Translations under genes and position numbers: made by a program
Source of the DNA: an uncultured Bacteroidales bacterium
Lineage (GTDB): Bacteria > Bacteroidota > Bacteroidia > Bacteroidales > Paludibacteraceae
Direction of reading: 5' to 3'
DNA length: 64,000 nucleotides
Assembly: GCA_947164985.1 (NCBI GenBank)
Contig: CAMUYI010000008.1
Coordinates: 26,045 to 90,044 of the forward strand
Part shown: in pieces, positions 7,107-16,097 of the stretch
How positions within the stretch are numbered: position 1 is the first letter of the stretch
Layout: every line of letters begins with the position of its first letter
Notes under the pieces: generated by a model
The model's input: the letters and a program-made list of their open reading frames with translations, nothing else
What the model was told of the DNA's origin: nothing
Database searches by the model: none

Positions 7107-8899
7107 AAAAAGCATTTTTACTATTAGCTGTAGTAGCCATGAGCATGGGTGTCATGGCGCAGACCGGTTTAGAACCGGAGCAGGATAGCCATTCGGGTGT
7201 CCTGATGACCATCAACGGCAAGGCCGTGAGTGCAGAGGAGTTTCTGTACATCTATGAGAAGAACAACCAAGCAGGTGCCGTTGATCCGAAGACGATGGAC
7301 GAGTATCTGGACATGTTCATCAATTTCAAACTCAAAGTAGCGGAAGCAGAGGCACAAGGTATTGACACGACCGAGAGTTTCAAGAAAGAGCTCAAAGGTT
7401 ACCGTGCACAGGCTACGCCGAAATACCTTCAGGACGAGGCCGCGATGGACAGCCTGATTGAGATGAGTTGGCGTCATCTGAGTAAAGACCGTCGTGCCGC
7501 GCATATCGCTATCCAATGTCCGATGAATGCCGACAGTGCGGCTCAGGCAGAGGCTTTGGCTAAGATCAACGAAGCACGTGAGCGCGTGACCATCGGTAAA
7601 GAGGTAATCAAAGGTAAAGGTAAAAAAGCCAAACGCGTTCGTCAACCGGTAGAGGCTTTTGATGTAGTAGCCCGTGAACTGAGTACCGATCCGAGTGTAC
7701 AGGAGACCGGTGGTGAGTTAGGTTGGATCACGCCTTTCCGTTATGTCTATCCGTTGGAAGAAGCGACGTATAACACACCGGTAGGTCAGATCAGTGAGGT
7801 CTTCCGCACCCAATATGGTTATCATATCGTGCTGGTAGAGGAAGAGCGTGATCACGTAGAGGTAAAGGCGGCGCATATCATGAAGATGGTGCCGGCTGAC
7901 AGCCTCAGCGAAGTAAAGAAAGCCCTCATCGACAGTGTAGCCAAAGTGGTAACGCCGGAGAACTTCGGCGAAGTAGCCCGTATGGAGTCGGAGGACCGCG
8001 GAAGCAGCAGTCGTGGCGGAGACCTGGGGTGGTTCGGAAAAGGCATGATGGTGAAGGCCTTCGAAGATGCAGCGTTCAGCATGAAAGCCGGTGAGATCAG
8101 TGCTCCGGTTCGCACCCAATACGGATGGCATCTGCTCTATAAAGAGGCAGAGCGCGGTATTCAACCGCTGGATTCGATGCGTGCGCAGATCGAGCGTCAA
8201 GTGAAACGTGACGAGCGTGCTAAAGAGGCCGATAAGAGTTTCATCCGCAAGACCCGCGCCGAGTATAACCTGCCGGCTGAGATGAGCGATGCCAACGTCA
8301 AAGCGTATGCAGACGAACATCTCGAGGCAAAGTATCCGGAACTGAAGAACCTCGTGCAAGAGTACCACGACGGCATCCTTCTCTTTGAGGTATCGCTACG
8401 CGAAGTATGGGACAAGGCTGCCAAAGACACAGCCGGTCTGGAAGCGTATTTCAAAGCCAACAAGAAGAACTACACCTGGGAGAAACCGCATTGGAAAGGT
8501 TATCTGGTGCAAGCAAAAGATAAGAGCAGCGCCAAAGCGGCACAGGCGATCATCAAGAGTGCGAACCCCGATTCGATCCAGAGTTATATTGCCAAGCGTG
8601 TCAACTGCGACAGCGTGACCTATGTTAAGGTACAACACGGCTTGTGGGAGCAAGGTAAGAATGCCGCAGTAGATAAATTCGGTTTCAAAGACAAGAAAGC
8701 CGAGTACACACCGAATGAGGCGATGCCGGAGGTAGTATGTATCGGTAAGGTGCTCAAGGCTCCGGAGGTATGGAGCGACGAGAAAGGTAAAGTAACGACC
8801 GACTATCAGGACTACCTGGAAGCAGCGTGGATCAAACAGCTACGCGCTAAATATCCGGTAGTGATCAACGAAGAAGTTTGGCAGAAGATTAAGAAATAA
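7103..8899 (+). CDS. Periplasmic peptidylprolyl isomerase with two parvulin domains (SurA/PrsA-like)
   Basis: 598 residues with signal peptide MKKAFLLLAVVAMSMGVMAQ. An N-terminal chaperone-type helical region (~30-115) precedes two PpiC rotamase domains, at ~125-245 (RRAAHIAIQCP, then GGELGWITPFR and YGYHIVLVEE) and ~245-350 (VKAAHIMKMVP, GGDLGWFGKGMM, YGWHLLYKE). About 250 further residues form an extra C-terminal region with no firm assignment. The likely role is folding of outer-membrane and secreted proteins in the periplasm, fitting the beta-barrel and SprA genes nearby. It is translationally coupled to nrnA (ATGA). Confidence 0.9.
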   Translation: MKKAFLLLAVVAMSMGVMAQTGLEPEQDSHSGVLMTINGKAVSAEEFLYIYEKNNQAGAVDPKTMDEYLDMFINFKLKVAEAEAQGIDTTESFKKELKGYRAQATPKYLQDEAAMDSLIEMSWRHLSKDRRAAHIAIQCPMNADSAAQAEALAKINEARERVTIGKEVIKGKGKKAKRVRQPVEAFDVVARELSTDPSVQETGGELGWITPFRYVYPLEEATYNTPVGQISEVFRTQYGYHIVLVEEERDHVEVKAAHIMKMVPADSLSEVKKALIDSVAKVVTPENFGEVARMESEDRGSSSRGGDLGWFGKGMMVKAFEDAAFSMKAGEISAPVRTQYGWHLLYKEAERGIQPLDSMRAQIERQVKRDERAKEADKSFIRKTRAEYNLPAEMSDANVKAYADEHLEAKYPELKNLVQEYHDGILLFEVSLREVWDKAAKDTAGLEAYFKANKKNYTWEKPHWKGYLVQAKDKSSAKAAQAIIKSANPDSIQSYIAKRVNCDSVTYVKVQHGLWEQGKNAAVDKFGFKDKKAEYTPNEAMPEVVCIGKVLKAPEVWSDEKGKVTTDYQDYLEAAWIKQLRAKYPVVINEEVWQKIKK

Positions 8900-8929
8900 A
8901 CCAGGAAACTAGGGAACTAGGAATCTAGG
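8900..8929. repeat. Short tandem repeat between the PPIase and gldG
   Basis: The 30-bp gap is almost entirely a degenerate repeat of GGAAACTA/GGGAACTA/GGAATCTA. It is one of several such short-unit expansions at gene boundaries in this window. Confidence 0.6.
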
Positions 8930-10567
8930 ATGCGAAAATACGCACCGTACATACTCATTGTAGGTTTGTTCCTCTGTCTATACGGAGCGCTGTATGAGCG
9001 TCCCCTTCGTTGGGACATGACGGACGATAAGCACTATAGTCTGAGTGAGGCTTCAAAGACCTTGCTCAAGCAGACCGATGCACCTATCGAAGTGACCCTC
9101 CTGCTCGACGGCGACCTCAATGCGGGATTTCGGAGACTGAAGAAAGCCACCGAAGAGACGATTGAGGAGATGGGAGTCTATGGAGAATTAAAAATTAAAA
9201 ATTACGAATTAACTCCCTCATCCTCGGATAGTCTTGCCGCGTTAGGTCTGCGCCCCATCATGATTCATGAGCGGGAGCAGAACGGTAAGACGGCACAGAC
9301 GACCGTTTATCCCTACGCGTTAATGACGTATAAGGGAAAGCGCGCTGTGGTGACGTTACTCAAGAACACCCGTGGTCTGAGTGGTGAAGAGAACCTGAAC
9401 GCCAGCATCGAGCAACTCGAGTTCGCTTTCATGGAAGCGCTGCACTTGTTGCAACAGACCGAGACACCGCGGGTAGCTATCTTAGAAGGACACGGCGAAC
9501 CCGACGAGGCACATACCTATGACCTGATGACCGTACTGAGCAAGTATTTTGCGATTGACCGAGGTGCCTTAACCGGTGACACGATCGATGTGCATATGCT
9601 GGACGGCTATAAGGCGGTACTCATCGTCAGCCCACAGACGGCCTTCAGCGATGCGGAGCGATTTGTGATCGACCAATATATCATGCGCGGCGGTGCAGTA
9701 CTATGGGCGGTGAATGGTGTACGGTTCAGCGAACAGGTCCTGCAGAGCGACGGTTTCACCCCTATCGTTCCCTTGGAATTAGGCATCACGGATATGCTCT
9801 TCCGTTATGGTATCCGCGTCAACCCCGCATTGGTGCAAGATGTACAGTGTCTGCCGATACCGGTGAACGTAAGCAGCGATCCTTCGCAACCGAACCTCCA
9901 ACCCATGCCGTGGACGTACGCGCCTATCCTGCTGACCAGCGAAGGGTCGCCCATCACGAAGAGCATGGGGCAGATCATGAGTACCTTTGTCAGTCCGATC
10001 GATGCCGTGGGCGGAGACGACGGGATAGAGAAACGCATCTTATTGGCTACCAGTACCGCCAGCCGCGTGACCGCGACTCCGGGAGAAGTGAACCTGAACG
10101 ACATGAACCCCGACGTCAATACCTTCCAGTATCAGTACGTACCGATAGCCGTTTCGCTGGAAGGCGCTTTTGCAAGTGCTTTTGCACACAGGATGATACC
10201 CGAAGGAGTCATGCATACCGATATTATCAAGGCAGGAAAGAAGACCCGCCAAGTAGTGATCGGTAGCGGCAGCATCTTGCTGAACGAGATGCAGAAAGGG
10301 CAAGTGTTACCGATGGGTTATGACCGGTACAGCGGCATGCAGTTTAGCAACCGTGACTTCGCCGCCAATGCGGTCTTATGGCTCACGGATAGCGAAGGAC
10401 TGATTTCGCTGCGTGAGAAGAGTGTGGTGCTCCGCTTGCTCAACGACAAACGGGCACACGACAAACGCAAACAGATCCAAACGATAAGTACCATTCTTCC
10501 GGTAGCCATCCTGGCACTCATCGGAGGCACGGTCTTTGTAGTTAGAAAACGTAAATATGAGAAGTAA
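8930..10567 (+). CDS. gldG: GldG-family gliding/ABC-associated protein
   Basis: 545 residues: an N-terminal membrane anchor (YAPYILIVGLFLCLYGAL), a large periplasmic GldG/IFT52-like region starting LRWDMTDDKHYSLSEAS, and a C-terminal membrane segment (ISTILPVAILALIGGTVFVV) before a basic tail. GldG partners with GldA and GldF in an ABC-type complex needed for gliding in Flavobacterium. In Bacteroidales its role is unclear, and no gldF is next to it here. Residues ~86-94 (ELKIKNYEL) are encoded by an AT-rich AATTAAAAATT repeat (9184-9213) that looks inserted in frame. Confidence 0.85.
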   Translation: MRKYAPYILIVGLFLCLYGALYERPLRWDMTDDKHYSLSEASKTLLKQTDAPIEVTLLLDGDLNAGFRRLKKATEETIEEMGVYGELKIKNYELTPSSSDSLAALGLRPIMIHEREQNGKTAQTTVYPYALMTYKGKRAVVTLLKNTRGLSGEENLNASIEQLEFAFMEALHLLQQTETPRVAILEGHGEPDEAHTYDLMTVLSKYFAIDRGALTGDTIDVHMLDGYKAVLIVSPQTAFSDAERFVIDQYIMRGGAVLWAVNGVRFSEQVLQSDGFTPIVPLELGITDMLFRYGIRVNPALVQDVQCLPIPVNVSSDPSQPNLQPMPWTYAPILLTSEGSPITKSMGQIMSTFVSPIDAVGGDDGIEKRILLATSTASRVTATPGEVNLNDMNPDVNTFQYQYVPIAVSLEGAFASAFAHRMIPEGVMHTDIIKAGKKTRQVVIGSGSILLNEMQKGQVLPMGYDRYSGMQFSNRDFAANAVLWLTDSEGLISLREKSVVLRLLNDKRAHDKRKQIQTISTILPVAILALIGGTVFVVRKRKYEK

Positions 10568-11930
10568 ACTTTTTATAGTCTTTGTTCTTTGTTCCTTGTT
10601 CTTTGTTCAAGCAAAGGCGCAAGAGTTATTGAACTACCCCTTGGATACGGTGAACGGAGAAGAGGTATATCGCTACCAAGTGGAACGAAGCATCGGTCTG
10701 TACCGTGTCGGCGTTAACTTCAACGTGCCGCAGAGCGAGATCATTCGTCTGAACCCGCAGTTACGCGAACGCGGACTGCATTTCGACGAAATCATCCTCA
10801 TTCCTACCGGCCGAAAAGTAGAAGCAAAGAAGGCGGTGGTTGAGGAAGTTAAAGAGACCGTTGTGCCAAAAGACACAATCGTGCCGGCTGAAACGGTTGT
10901 GCCGACCGATACGATAGTAGTACCAACCGATACCGTTATACCGGCAGATACGATCATCGTACCGGACGGCCGTCGTGTGATCGAACTGGCATTGATGTTA
11001 CCTTTTGAGAGTCAACAGACCAAGCGAAGCGGTAATGCGGAGCGGATGATGGAGTTTTATGAGGGTGCTTTGCTGGCTTTACATGACCTGCAGAACGACA
11101 GCATCTTGTATCGTCTGCGTGTATATGACACCGAACGCAGTGAACGCAAGGTGCAGGAGTTATGTGACAGCACGGAGTTAGACAGCGTAAAAGCGATCTT
11201 AGGTCTTGTCTATCCGATTCAGATAACGCGCATGGCCGCTTGGTGCGAAGCCCATCAGGTACCTCTGTTCCTGCCTTTCAGCGATGATGTCAATCTGAAG
11301 AACCATCCGCAGATACACCAGTTCAACTCACCGGACGCCGACGAAGTGGAAGCCTTGGCACAATGGATCGCTCAGCGCGAAGACCGGCATTGTGTATTTG
11401 TGGATACCAAAGAGGCGGATATGACTCCGTCCATGCGCTTGCTACGCAAGAAACTGAAAGCACAGGAGATACCCTACTCGTCCTTGGCCTTGCACGACCT
11501 GCTGAACGACAGTGTCGGATACGCCGTGGATAGTTTCCAGGAGAATATCTTCATCTTGCATTCGGACCGCTACCACCATGTTCGCATGGCGCTGCCGCAT
11601 ATTGCGAAGATCCAAGTAGCCAAACTGCTGGTTAGCCAGTACGCTTGGCAGCGCGAGAACATCAACATGCATCAGGTATACACCTCGAAATTCGTTACCG
11701 ATACCGACCTGACGGAATACGATCGTCTGTGGGAAGATACCTACACCAATACGCATGTATCCGACATGCCGCGCTATGACTTGTTAGGCTACGACCTGAT
11801 GCGCGAGATCGTACATATCGTACTGCATCAAGAGAACAACAAGCAACCCTTGCAGTCGCCTATCGTCTGGGAGAGCGAGAGCGAACAGGACGGATGGCAG
11901 AACACCTATATCCAAATCGTTGAGAAGTGA
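10557..11930 (+). CDS. LysM domain plus periplasmic-binding-protein-like lipobox-less secreted protein
   Basis: 457 residues, overlapping gldG by 11 bp. The signal peptide (MRSKLFIVFVLCSLFFVQAKA) has a hydrophobic core written by a ctttgtt-type tandem repeat. A LysM-like domain follows (~35-85: YQVERSIGLYRVGVNFNVPQ to DEIILIPTGR). Residues ~90-140 are a proline/threonine linker of repeated VPxDTxV units. The rest (~143-450) resembles a type I periplasmic binding-protein fold (IELALMLPFES, LALHDLQND, VKAILGLVYP), as in LpoA-like and amino-acid-binding proteins. The likely role is peptidoglycan-tethered sensing or a synthase cofactor, with ligand unknown. Confidence 0.78.
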   Translation: MRSKLFIVFVLCSLFFVQAKAQELLNYPLDTVNGEEVYRYQVERSIGLYRVGVNFNVPQSEIIRLNPQLRERGLHFDEIILIPTGRKVEAKKAVVEEVKETVVPKDTIVPAETVVPTDTIVVPTDTVIPADTIIVPDGRRVIELALMLPFESQQTKRSGNAERMMEFYEGALLALHDLQNDSILYRLRVYDTERSERKVQELCDSTELDSVKAILGLVYPIQITRMAAWCEAHQVPLFLPFSDDVNLKNHPQIHQFNSPDADEVEALAQWIAQREDRHCVFVDTKEADMTPSMRLLRKKLKAQEIPYSSLALHDLLNDSVGYAVDSFQENIFILHSDRYHHVRMALPHIAKIQVAKLLVSQYAWQRENINMHQVYTSKFVTDTDLTEYDRLWEDTYTNTHVSDMPRYDLLGYDLMREIVHIVLHQENNKQPLQSPIVWESESEQDGWQNTYIQIVEK

Positions 11931-12544
11931 ACGGAAGAAGATACATAATCTTGTTGGTCGGCTGTCTGATGGCGCTTAGCATGGCGGCACAACCTCGTCT
12001 GCGTACACCGGTTTATTACATCGGTGCACATGGCGGTGCAACGGCAAGTACGGTCGCTTTCCGCCCCTCCCAAGATGGGATGACACCTATCACTAATGCG
12101 TGTGTACTAGGCGGGAACGGTGGACTCGTCTTTCGCTACGAAGGACATAAGTACTGCGCGTTCCAGATGGAATTGAACTACGAGCATAGAGGATGGAAGC
12201 AGGATGGCACGAGTCACAACCTGCATTATTTAGAGATCCCGCTCCTGATGCATCTTAATTTCGGTAGCGAGACTTGCAAGTGGTTCTTTAACCTCGGTCC
12301 GCAGATCGGTTATTGCATCAAGGATGAGAGCAATGCGATTGATCATCCATTTGACTGGGGAGCCGCAGCCGGTACGGGCTTGTATTTTAAGACCAAGAAA
12401 GCCGGAGTCTATCAGCTGGAGATCCGCTATGACTTCTCCTTCGGCGCCGTGTACGGCACTTCGCTGACCGATAAATATGAGATGGCGAATCCGATGGATC
12501 TGAGTATTAACCTCGGATGGCTTATGCCGATAAAGAAACATTGA
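11927..12544 (+). CDS. Outer-membrane beta-barrel protein (PorT-like)
   Basis: 205 residues from a GTG start that overlaps the previous stop by 4 bp (GTGA). Signal peptide RYIILLVGCLMALSMAAQ. The mature part has alternating hydrophobic/aromatic strands (FQMELNYEHRGWKQ, IPLLMHLNFG, WFFNLGPQIGYCIKDE, YQLEIRYDFSFGAVYG) and ends INLGWLMPI, typical of 8-strand Bacteroidota barrels of the PorT/outer_membrane_beta-barrel type. It is the last gene of the co-translated run from nrnA. Confidence 0.8.
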   Translation: MNGRRYIILLVGCLMALSMAAQPRLRTPVYYIGAHGGATASTVAFRPSQDGMTPITNACVLGGNGGLVFRYEGHKYCAFQMELNYEHRGWKQDGTSHNLHYLEIPLLMHLNFGSETCKWFFNLGPQIGYCIKDESNAIDHPFDWGAAAGTGLYFKTKKAGVYQLEIRYDFSFGAVYGTSLTDKYEMANPMDLSINLGWLMPIKKH

Positions 12545-12672
12545 CGATTGAACGATTGACGAGGTACGGTTGATTGTTCTATTGAAAGAATTGTACAATT
12601 GTTCGCAAAATCGTCAATTAAAACTAATCGTAAATAAATCGTAAATTGTAAATCTTTAAATCGTAAATATAA
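12545..12672. repeat. Repeat-rich intergenic spacer upstream of kduI
   Basis: First a degenerate TTGAACGATTGACGA-type unit, then four spaced copies of AATCGTAAAT or close variants (12628-12670). No promoter of the usual form was recognised. It is low-complexity sequence similar in kind, not in sequence, to the other gap repeats. Confidence 0.55.
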
Positions 12673-12675
12673 GTG

Positions 12676-13518
12676 ATGAAAACGAATTATGAGGTACGGT
12701 ACGCATCAAACCCTATTGATGCCAAGAGTTATGACACGACTCGTCTGCGCAAGGATTTCCTGATCGAGAACGTGTTTGTAAAGAACGAAGTGAACATGGT
12801 GTATTCCATGTACGACCGCATGATCGTCGGTGGCGCGATGCCGGTAGGCGAGACACTTCTGCTCGAAGCGATCGATCCGCTGAAGGCTCCGTTCTTCCTC
12901 ACCCGCCGCGAGATGGGTATCTTCAACGTAGGCGGTAAGGGTCGTGTGATAGCAGGTGACGAAGTCTTCGAACTCGATTACAAAGAGGCGCTCTACCTCG
13001 GTCGCGGTGACCGCGAAGTGAAGTTCGAGAGTCTGGATGCCAATAAACCGGCCTTGTTCTACTTCAACTCGACAACCGCACATTGCGCGTATCCGAATAA
13101 GAAAGTAACCAAAGCCGATGCCGTTGTAGCCCATATGGGAAGCCTGGAGATGAGTAACGAACGCGATATCAATAAGATGATCGTCAATCAAGTCCTGCCT
13201 ACCTGCCAGTTGCAGATGGGTATGACCGAACTCAATACGGGTAGCGTATGGAATACCATGCCGGCACATGTACATAGCCGTCGTATGGAAGCGTATTTCT
13301 ATTTCGAGGTACCGGAAGAGCAAGCGGTTTGTCACTTCATGGGCGAAGTAGAAGAAACGCGTCATATATGGATGAAAGGCAATCAGGCCGTGCTGTCTCC
13401 GGAGTGGTCCATCCACTCGGCGGCTGCCACGCATAACTACACCTTCATCTGGGGTATGGGCGGCGAGAACCTCGACTACGGCGATCAGGATTTTAGTAAA
13501 ATTACCGATTTGAAGTAA
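12676..13518 (+). CDS. kduI: 5-keto-4-deoxyuronate isomerase
   Basis: 280 residues from ATG 12676 (a GTG just before it is less likely). Family landmarks: YDTTRLRKDFLIE, DRMIVGGAMPV, REMGIFNVGGKG, and the cupin zinc site MPAHVHSRRMEAYFYFE with a further His in SPEWSIHSAAA. KduI converts 4-deoxy-L-threo-5-hexosulose uronate to 3-deoxy-D-glycero-2,5-hexodiulosonate in pectin or glycosaminoglycan breakdown. The kduD partner is not adjacent. The PL9-type lyase at 51.5 kb supplies a pathway link. A GT9 gene follows after 1 bp. Confidence 0.95.
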   Translation: MKTNYEVRYASNPIDAKSYDTTRLRKDFLIENVFVKNEVNMVYSMYDRMIVGGAMPVGETLLLEAIDPLKAPFFLTRREMGIFNVGGKGRVIAGDEVFELDYKEALYLGRGDREVKFESLDANKPALFYFNSTTAHCAYPNKKVTKADAVVAHMGSLEMSNERDINKMIVNQVLPTCQLQMGMTELNTGSVWNTMPAHVHSRRMEAYFYFEVPEEQAVCHFMGEVEETRHIWMKGNQAVLSPEWSIHSAAATHNYTFIWGMGGENLDYGDQDFSKITDLK

Positions 13519-13519
13519 T

Positions 13520-14509
13520 ATGACCTATCTGATTATTCGGTTTGCGACTTTAGGCAATGTGGCGATGACGGTTCCTGTCGTGGCCTCGTTGAGTAAGCGC
13601 TATCCGAATGATCGGTTTGTCATCGCCAGCAAGAAAGATCTGGCCTCTATGTTCGCCACGATGTCCAATGTGGAGTTTCTGGAAGTAGATAATCACCTGG
13701 ATTGGAATGGACTATGGGATTTATGGCGCACATGGCGGGACCGGGTAGATGCCGTGATTGACTTGCAAGACGTATTACGAACAAGGGTGTTTGACCTGCT
13801 GATGCGTTTCAGCGGTAGGCCGGTCACTCGTATTCACTACGGACGGGTACGCAAGCATCTGATCACCTTCTGGGGTATCGGCAAGAAAAAGCTTCCTTCC
13901 GAGTTCGATCGCTACCGCGATGCGTTTCGCCGGGCAGGACTGGAGACGAACGATGCTTTTGAGCGGCTTCCGAAGAACAGTGCAGCAGCCAAAGCGGTCA
14001 TAGCCCGTTTCGGGGAGAAAGAAGGACGATGGATAGGCTTGGCGCCTTTCGCCAAATCCAAATCGAACATGCTGCCCTACCGCGTGACAAAGGATATCAT
14101 CGAGCAGCTGACGAAAAACAAGAAAACCCGTATCTTCCTCTTCGGCGCCGGCGATGTGGAATGCGAGATGCTACGCCAATGGTCTACGGTCTTTCCCCGC
14201 ACGGAGAGTGTGGCCGGTAAGCTGAAACTCAAAGAGGAGTTGGAGTTGATGCGCATGTTGGATGTCATGCTGTGTATGGACAGCGCAAACCAACACTTAG
14301 CCAGCCTCGTAGGCTTAAGAGCCGTAAGCGTATGGTGTGCAACCCATCCGATGATCGGTTTCTCCGGTTGGAAACAACGGCCGGAAGATATCGTGCAACG
14401 TAATGATTTGCGTTGCCGCCCCTGTACCTGTCATGGTACAAACCATTGCCGGTACGGCAATTTTGCCTGCCGGGAGATAGAAGCAGAAAAAATTATACAA
14501 CAGATATGA
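13520..14509 (+). CDS. Glycosyltransferase family 9 (heptosyltransferase-like)
   Basis: 329 residues with the GT9/GT-B start LIIRFATLGNVAMTVPVVAS, the middle AVIDLQDVLRTRV, the C-domain entry WIGLAPFAKSKSNMLPY, and the donor-site region MLDVMLCMDSANQHLASL. GT9 enzymes transfer heptose or related sugars to the lipopolysaccharide core in the cytoplasm. It overlaps parA by 4 bp. The Cys-rich C-terminus (RCRPCTCHGTNHCRYGNFAC) is common to this family branch. Confidence 0.88.
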   Translation: MTYLIIRFATLGNVAMTVPVVASLSKRYPNDRFVIASKKDLASMFATMSNVEFLEVDNHLDWNGLWDLWRTWRDRVDAVIDLQDVLRTRVFDLLMRFSGRPVTRIHYGRVRKHLITFWGIGKKKLPSEFDRYRDAFRRAGLETNDAFERLPKNSAAAKAVIARFGEKEGRWIGLAPFAKSKSNMLPYRVTKDIIEQLTKNKKTRIFLFGAGDVECEMLRQWSTVFPRTESVAGKLKLKEELELMRMLDVMLCMDSANQHLASLVGLRAVSVWCATHPMIGFSGWKQRPEDIVQRNDLRCRPCTCHGTNHCRYGNFACREIEAEKIIQQI

Positions 14510-15270
14510 GTAAGATTATTTCCTTAGCGAACCAAAAAGGAGGCGTAGGTAAGACAACGACCTCTATCAACCTCGCAACCGCTTTAGCCAAGCAGGGCAA
14601 ACGCGTATTGCTGATTGATGCCGACCCACAGGCGAATACCTCGTCGGGTTTGGGCGTGGAGATTCGTGAACTGGACAACACCGTTTACGAGTGCCTGGTC
14701 AATAGCGTGGATCCGCACACGGCCATTTTGGAGACTAATACGCCGAACTTATACCTCATCCCCAGCCATATAGACCTGGTAGGAGCTGAGATAGAGATGC
14801 TGAATATGGAGCATCGCGAGAAATTATTGAAGAACATCCTGGATCAGGTGCGCGACGAATATGACTATATCCTGATCGACTGCAGTCCGTCTCTGGGTCT
14901 GATCACGGTCAACGCCTTGACGGCCAGCGACAGCGTCATCATCCCGGTACAATGTGAGTTCTTCGCATTGGAAGGTATCGCAAAACTGCTGAATACGATC
15001 AAGATCATCAAGTCCAAGTTGAATCCAGCCATGAAGATCGAAGGTTTCCTGCTCACAATGTACGACAACCGCTTGCGTTTGAGCAATCAGGTGTACGAAG
15101 AGGTGAAACGCCATTTCGGCGACTTGGTCTTCAACACCGTTATTGCACGTAACGTACGTCTGAGTGAAGCTCCTTCGCATGGCGTATCGGTACTGGAGTA
15201 CGACCCGAGTTCGAAGGGCGCAAAGAACTATACGGCTTTAGCAAAAGAATTAATTGCAAGAAACAAATGA
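14506..15270 (+). CDS. parA: Chromosome-partitioning ATPase ParA/Soj
   Basis: 254 residues from ATG 14506 (ATGA overlap with the GT9 gene; a longer upstream reading would only re-translate that gene). It begins MSKIISLANQKGGVGKTTTS with the deviant Walker A KGGVGKT, then LLIDADPQANTSSGLG, IDCSPSLGLITVNAL and NVRLSEAPSHG. ParA forms ATP-dependent nucleoid gradients that move ParB-parS complexes. The next gene is parB. Confidence 0.96.
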   Translation: MSKIISLANQKGGVGKTTTSINLATALAKQGKRVLLIDADPQANTSSGLGVEIRELDNTVYECLVNSVDPHTAILETNTPNLYLIPSHIDLVGAEIEMLNMEHREKLLKNILDQVRDEYDYILIDCSPSLGLITVNALTASDSVIIPVQCEFFALEGIAKLLNTIKIIKSKLNPAMKIEGFLLTMYDNRLRLSNQVYEEVKRHFGDLVFNTVIARNVRLSEAPSHGVSVLEYDPSSKGAKNYTALAKELIARNK

Positions 15271-16097
15271 AGAAGCAAACAGGATTAGGACGAGGTCTCG
15301 ATGCATTGATTGATACCTCGCATGTAGATACCAACGGCGGTAGTTCGATCTCGGAGATTGAGCTGAGTGCTATTGTAGCGAACCCCTCTCAGCCGCGTCG
15401 TACGTTCGATGAAGAGGCGCTGCAGGAGTTGGCGGATTCAATCCGTGAGCATGGTGTGATCTCTCCGATCACGCTGCGCGACAACGGAGACGGGACCTAT
15501 ATGATCATCGCCGGTGAGCGTCGTTTCCGCGCCAGCAAGATCGCCGGCTTGGAGCGTATTCCCGCGTACATCCGTACCGCCAAAGATGAGCAGGTCATGG
15601 AATGGGCCCTGATTGAGAACATCCAGCGTGAAGACTTGGATGCGATCGAGATCGCTTTGGCGTACCAACGTCTGATGGACGATTATAACCTGACGCAAGA
15701 GCGGATGGCGGAGCGCGTAGGTAAGAAACGTACGACCGTAGCCAACTACCTGCGTCTGCTCAAGTTGCCGGCAGAGATCCAAGTAGGCATCAAAGAGAAG
15801 AAGATCGACATGGGTCATGCCCGTGCTATCTTGGCTATCCCTTCCGCAGAACGGCAATTAGGCTTATACCAACGTATTTTACGCGAAGGCCTCTCCGTTC
15901 GTCGCGTAGAGCAACTGGCGCAGGAAGACAAGGCAGAAGGCACGAAGAAAAAAGACAAAGGAGATAATCCCTATGCACCTTTGGCCAAGGAGTTGAGCCA
16001 TAAAAGCGGACTGAATGTCAAGATTCAGAGCGGAAAAGTGGTCATCGCATTTGATAATGAAGAGGAATTGGCAGAGATCGCCAAACGATTGAGTTGA
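15267..16097 (+). CDS. parB: ParB/Spo0J centromere-binding CTPase
   Basis: 276 residues, starting MKKQTGLGRGLDALID as usual for chromosomal ParB. It carries the N-terminal CTPase motif ITLRDNGDGTYMIIAGERRF (GERR box), the ENIQREDLDAIEIALAYQRL region, the helix-turn-helix (YNLTQERMAERVGKKRTTVA) and a C-terminal dimerisation tail. It binds parS and loads SMC. It overlaps parA (ATGA) and the next gene (TTGA). Confidence 0.96.
   Translation: MKKQTGLGRGLDALIDTSHVDTNGGSSISEIELSAIVANPSQPRRTFDEEALQELADSIREHGVISPITLRDNGDGTYMIIAGERRFRASKIAGLERIPAYIRTAKDEQVMEWALIENIQREDLDAIEIALAYQRLMDDYNLTQERMAERVGKKRTTVANYLRLLKLPAEIQVGIKEKKIDMGHARAILAIPSAERQLGLYQRILREGLSVRRVEQLAQEDKAEGTKKKDKGDNPYAPLAKELSHKSGLNVKIQSGKVVIAFDNEEELAEIAKRLS

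Noticed and set aside
14413..14505. N-terminal extension of ParA
   Set aside because: It re-reads the end of the GT9 gene, and the standard ParA start is at 14506.
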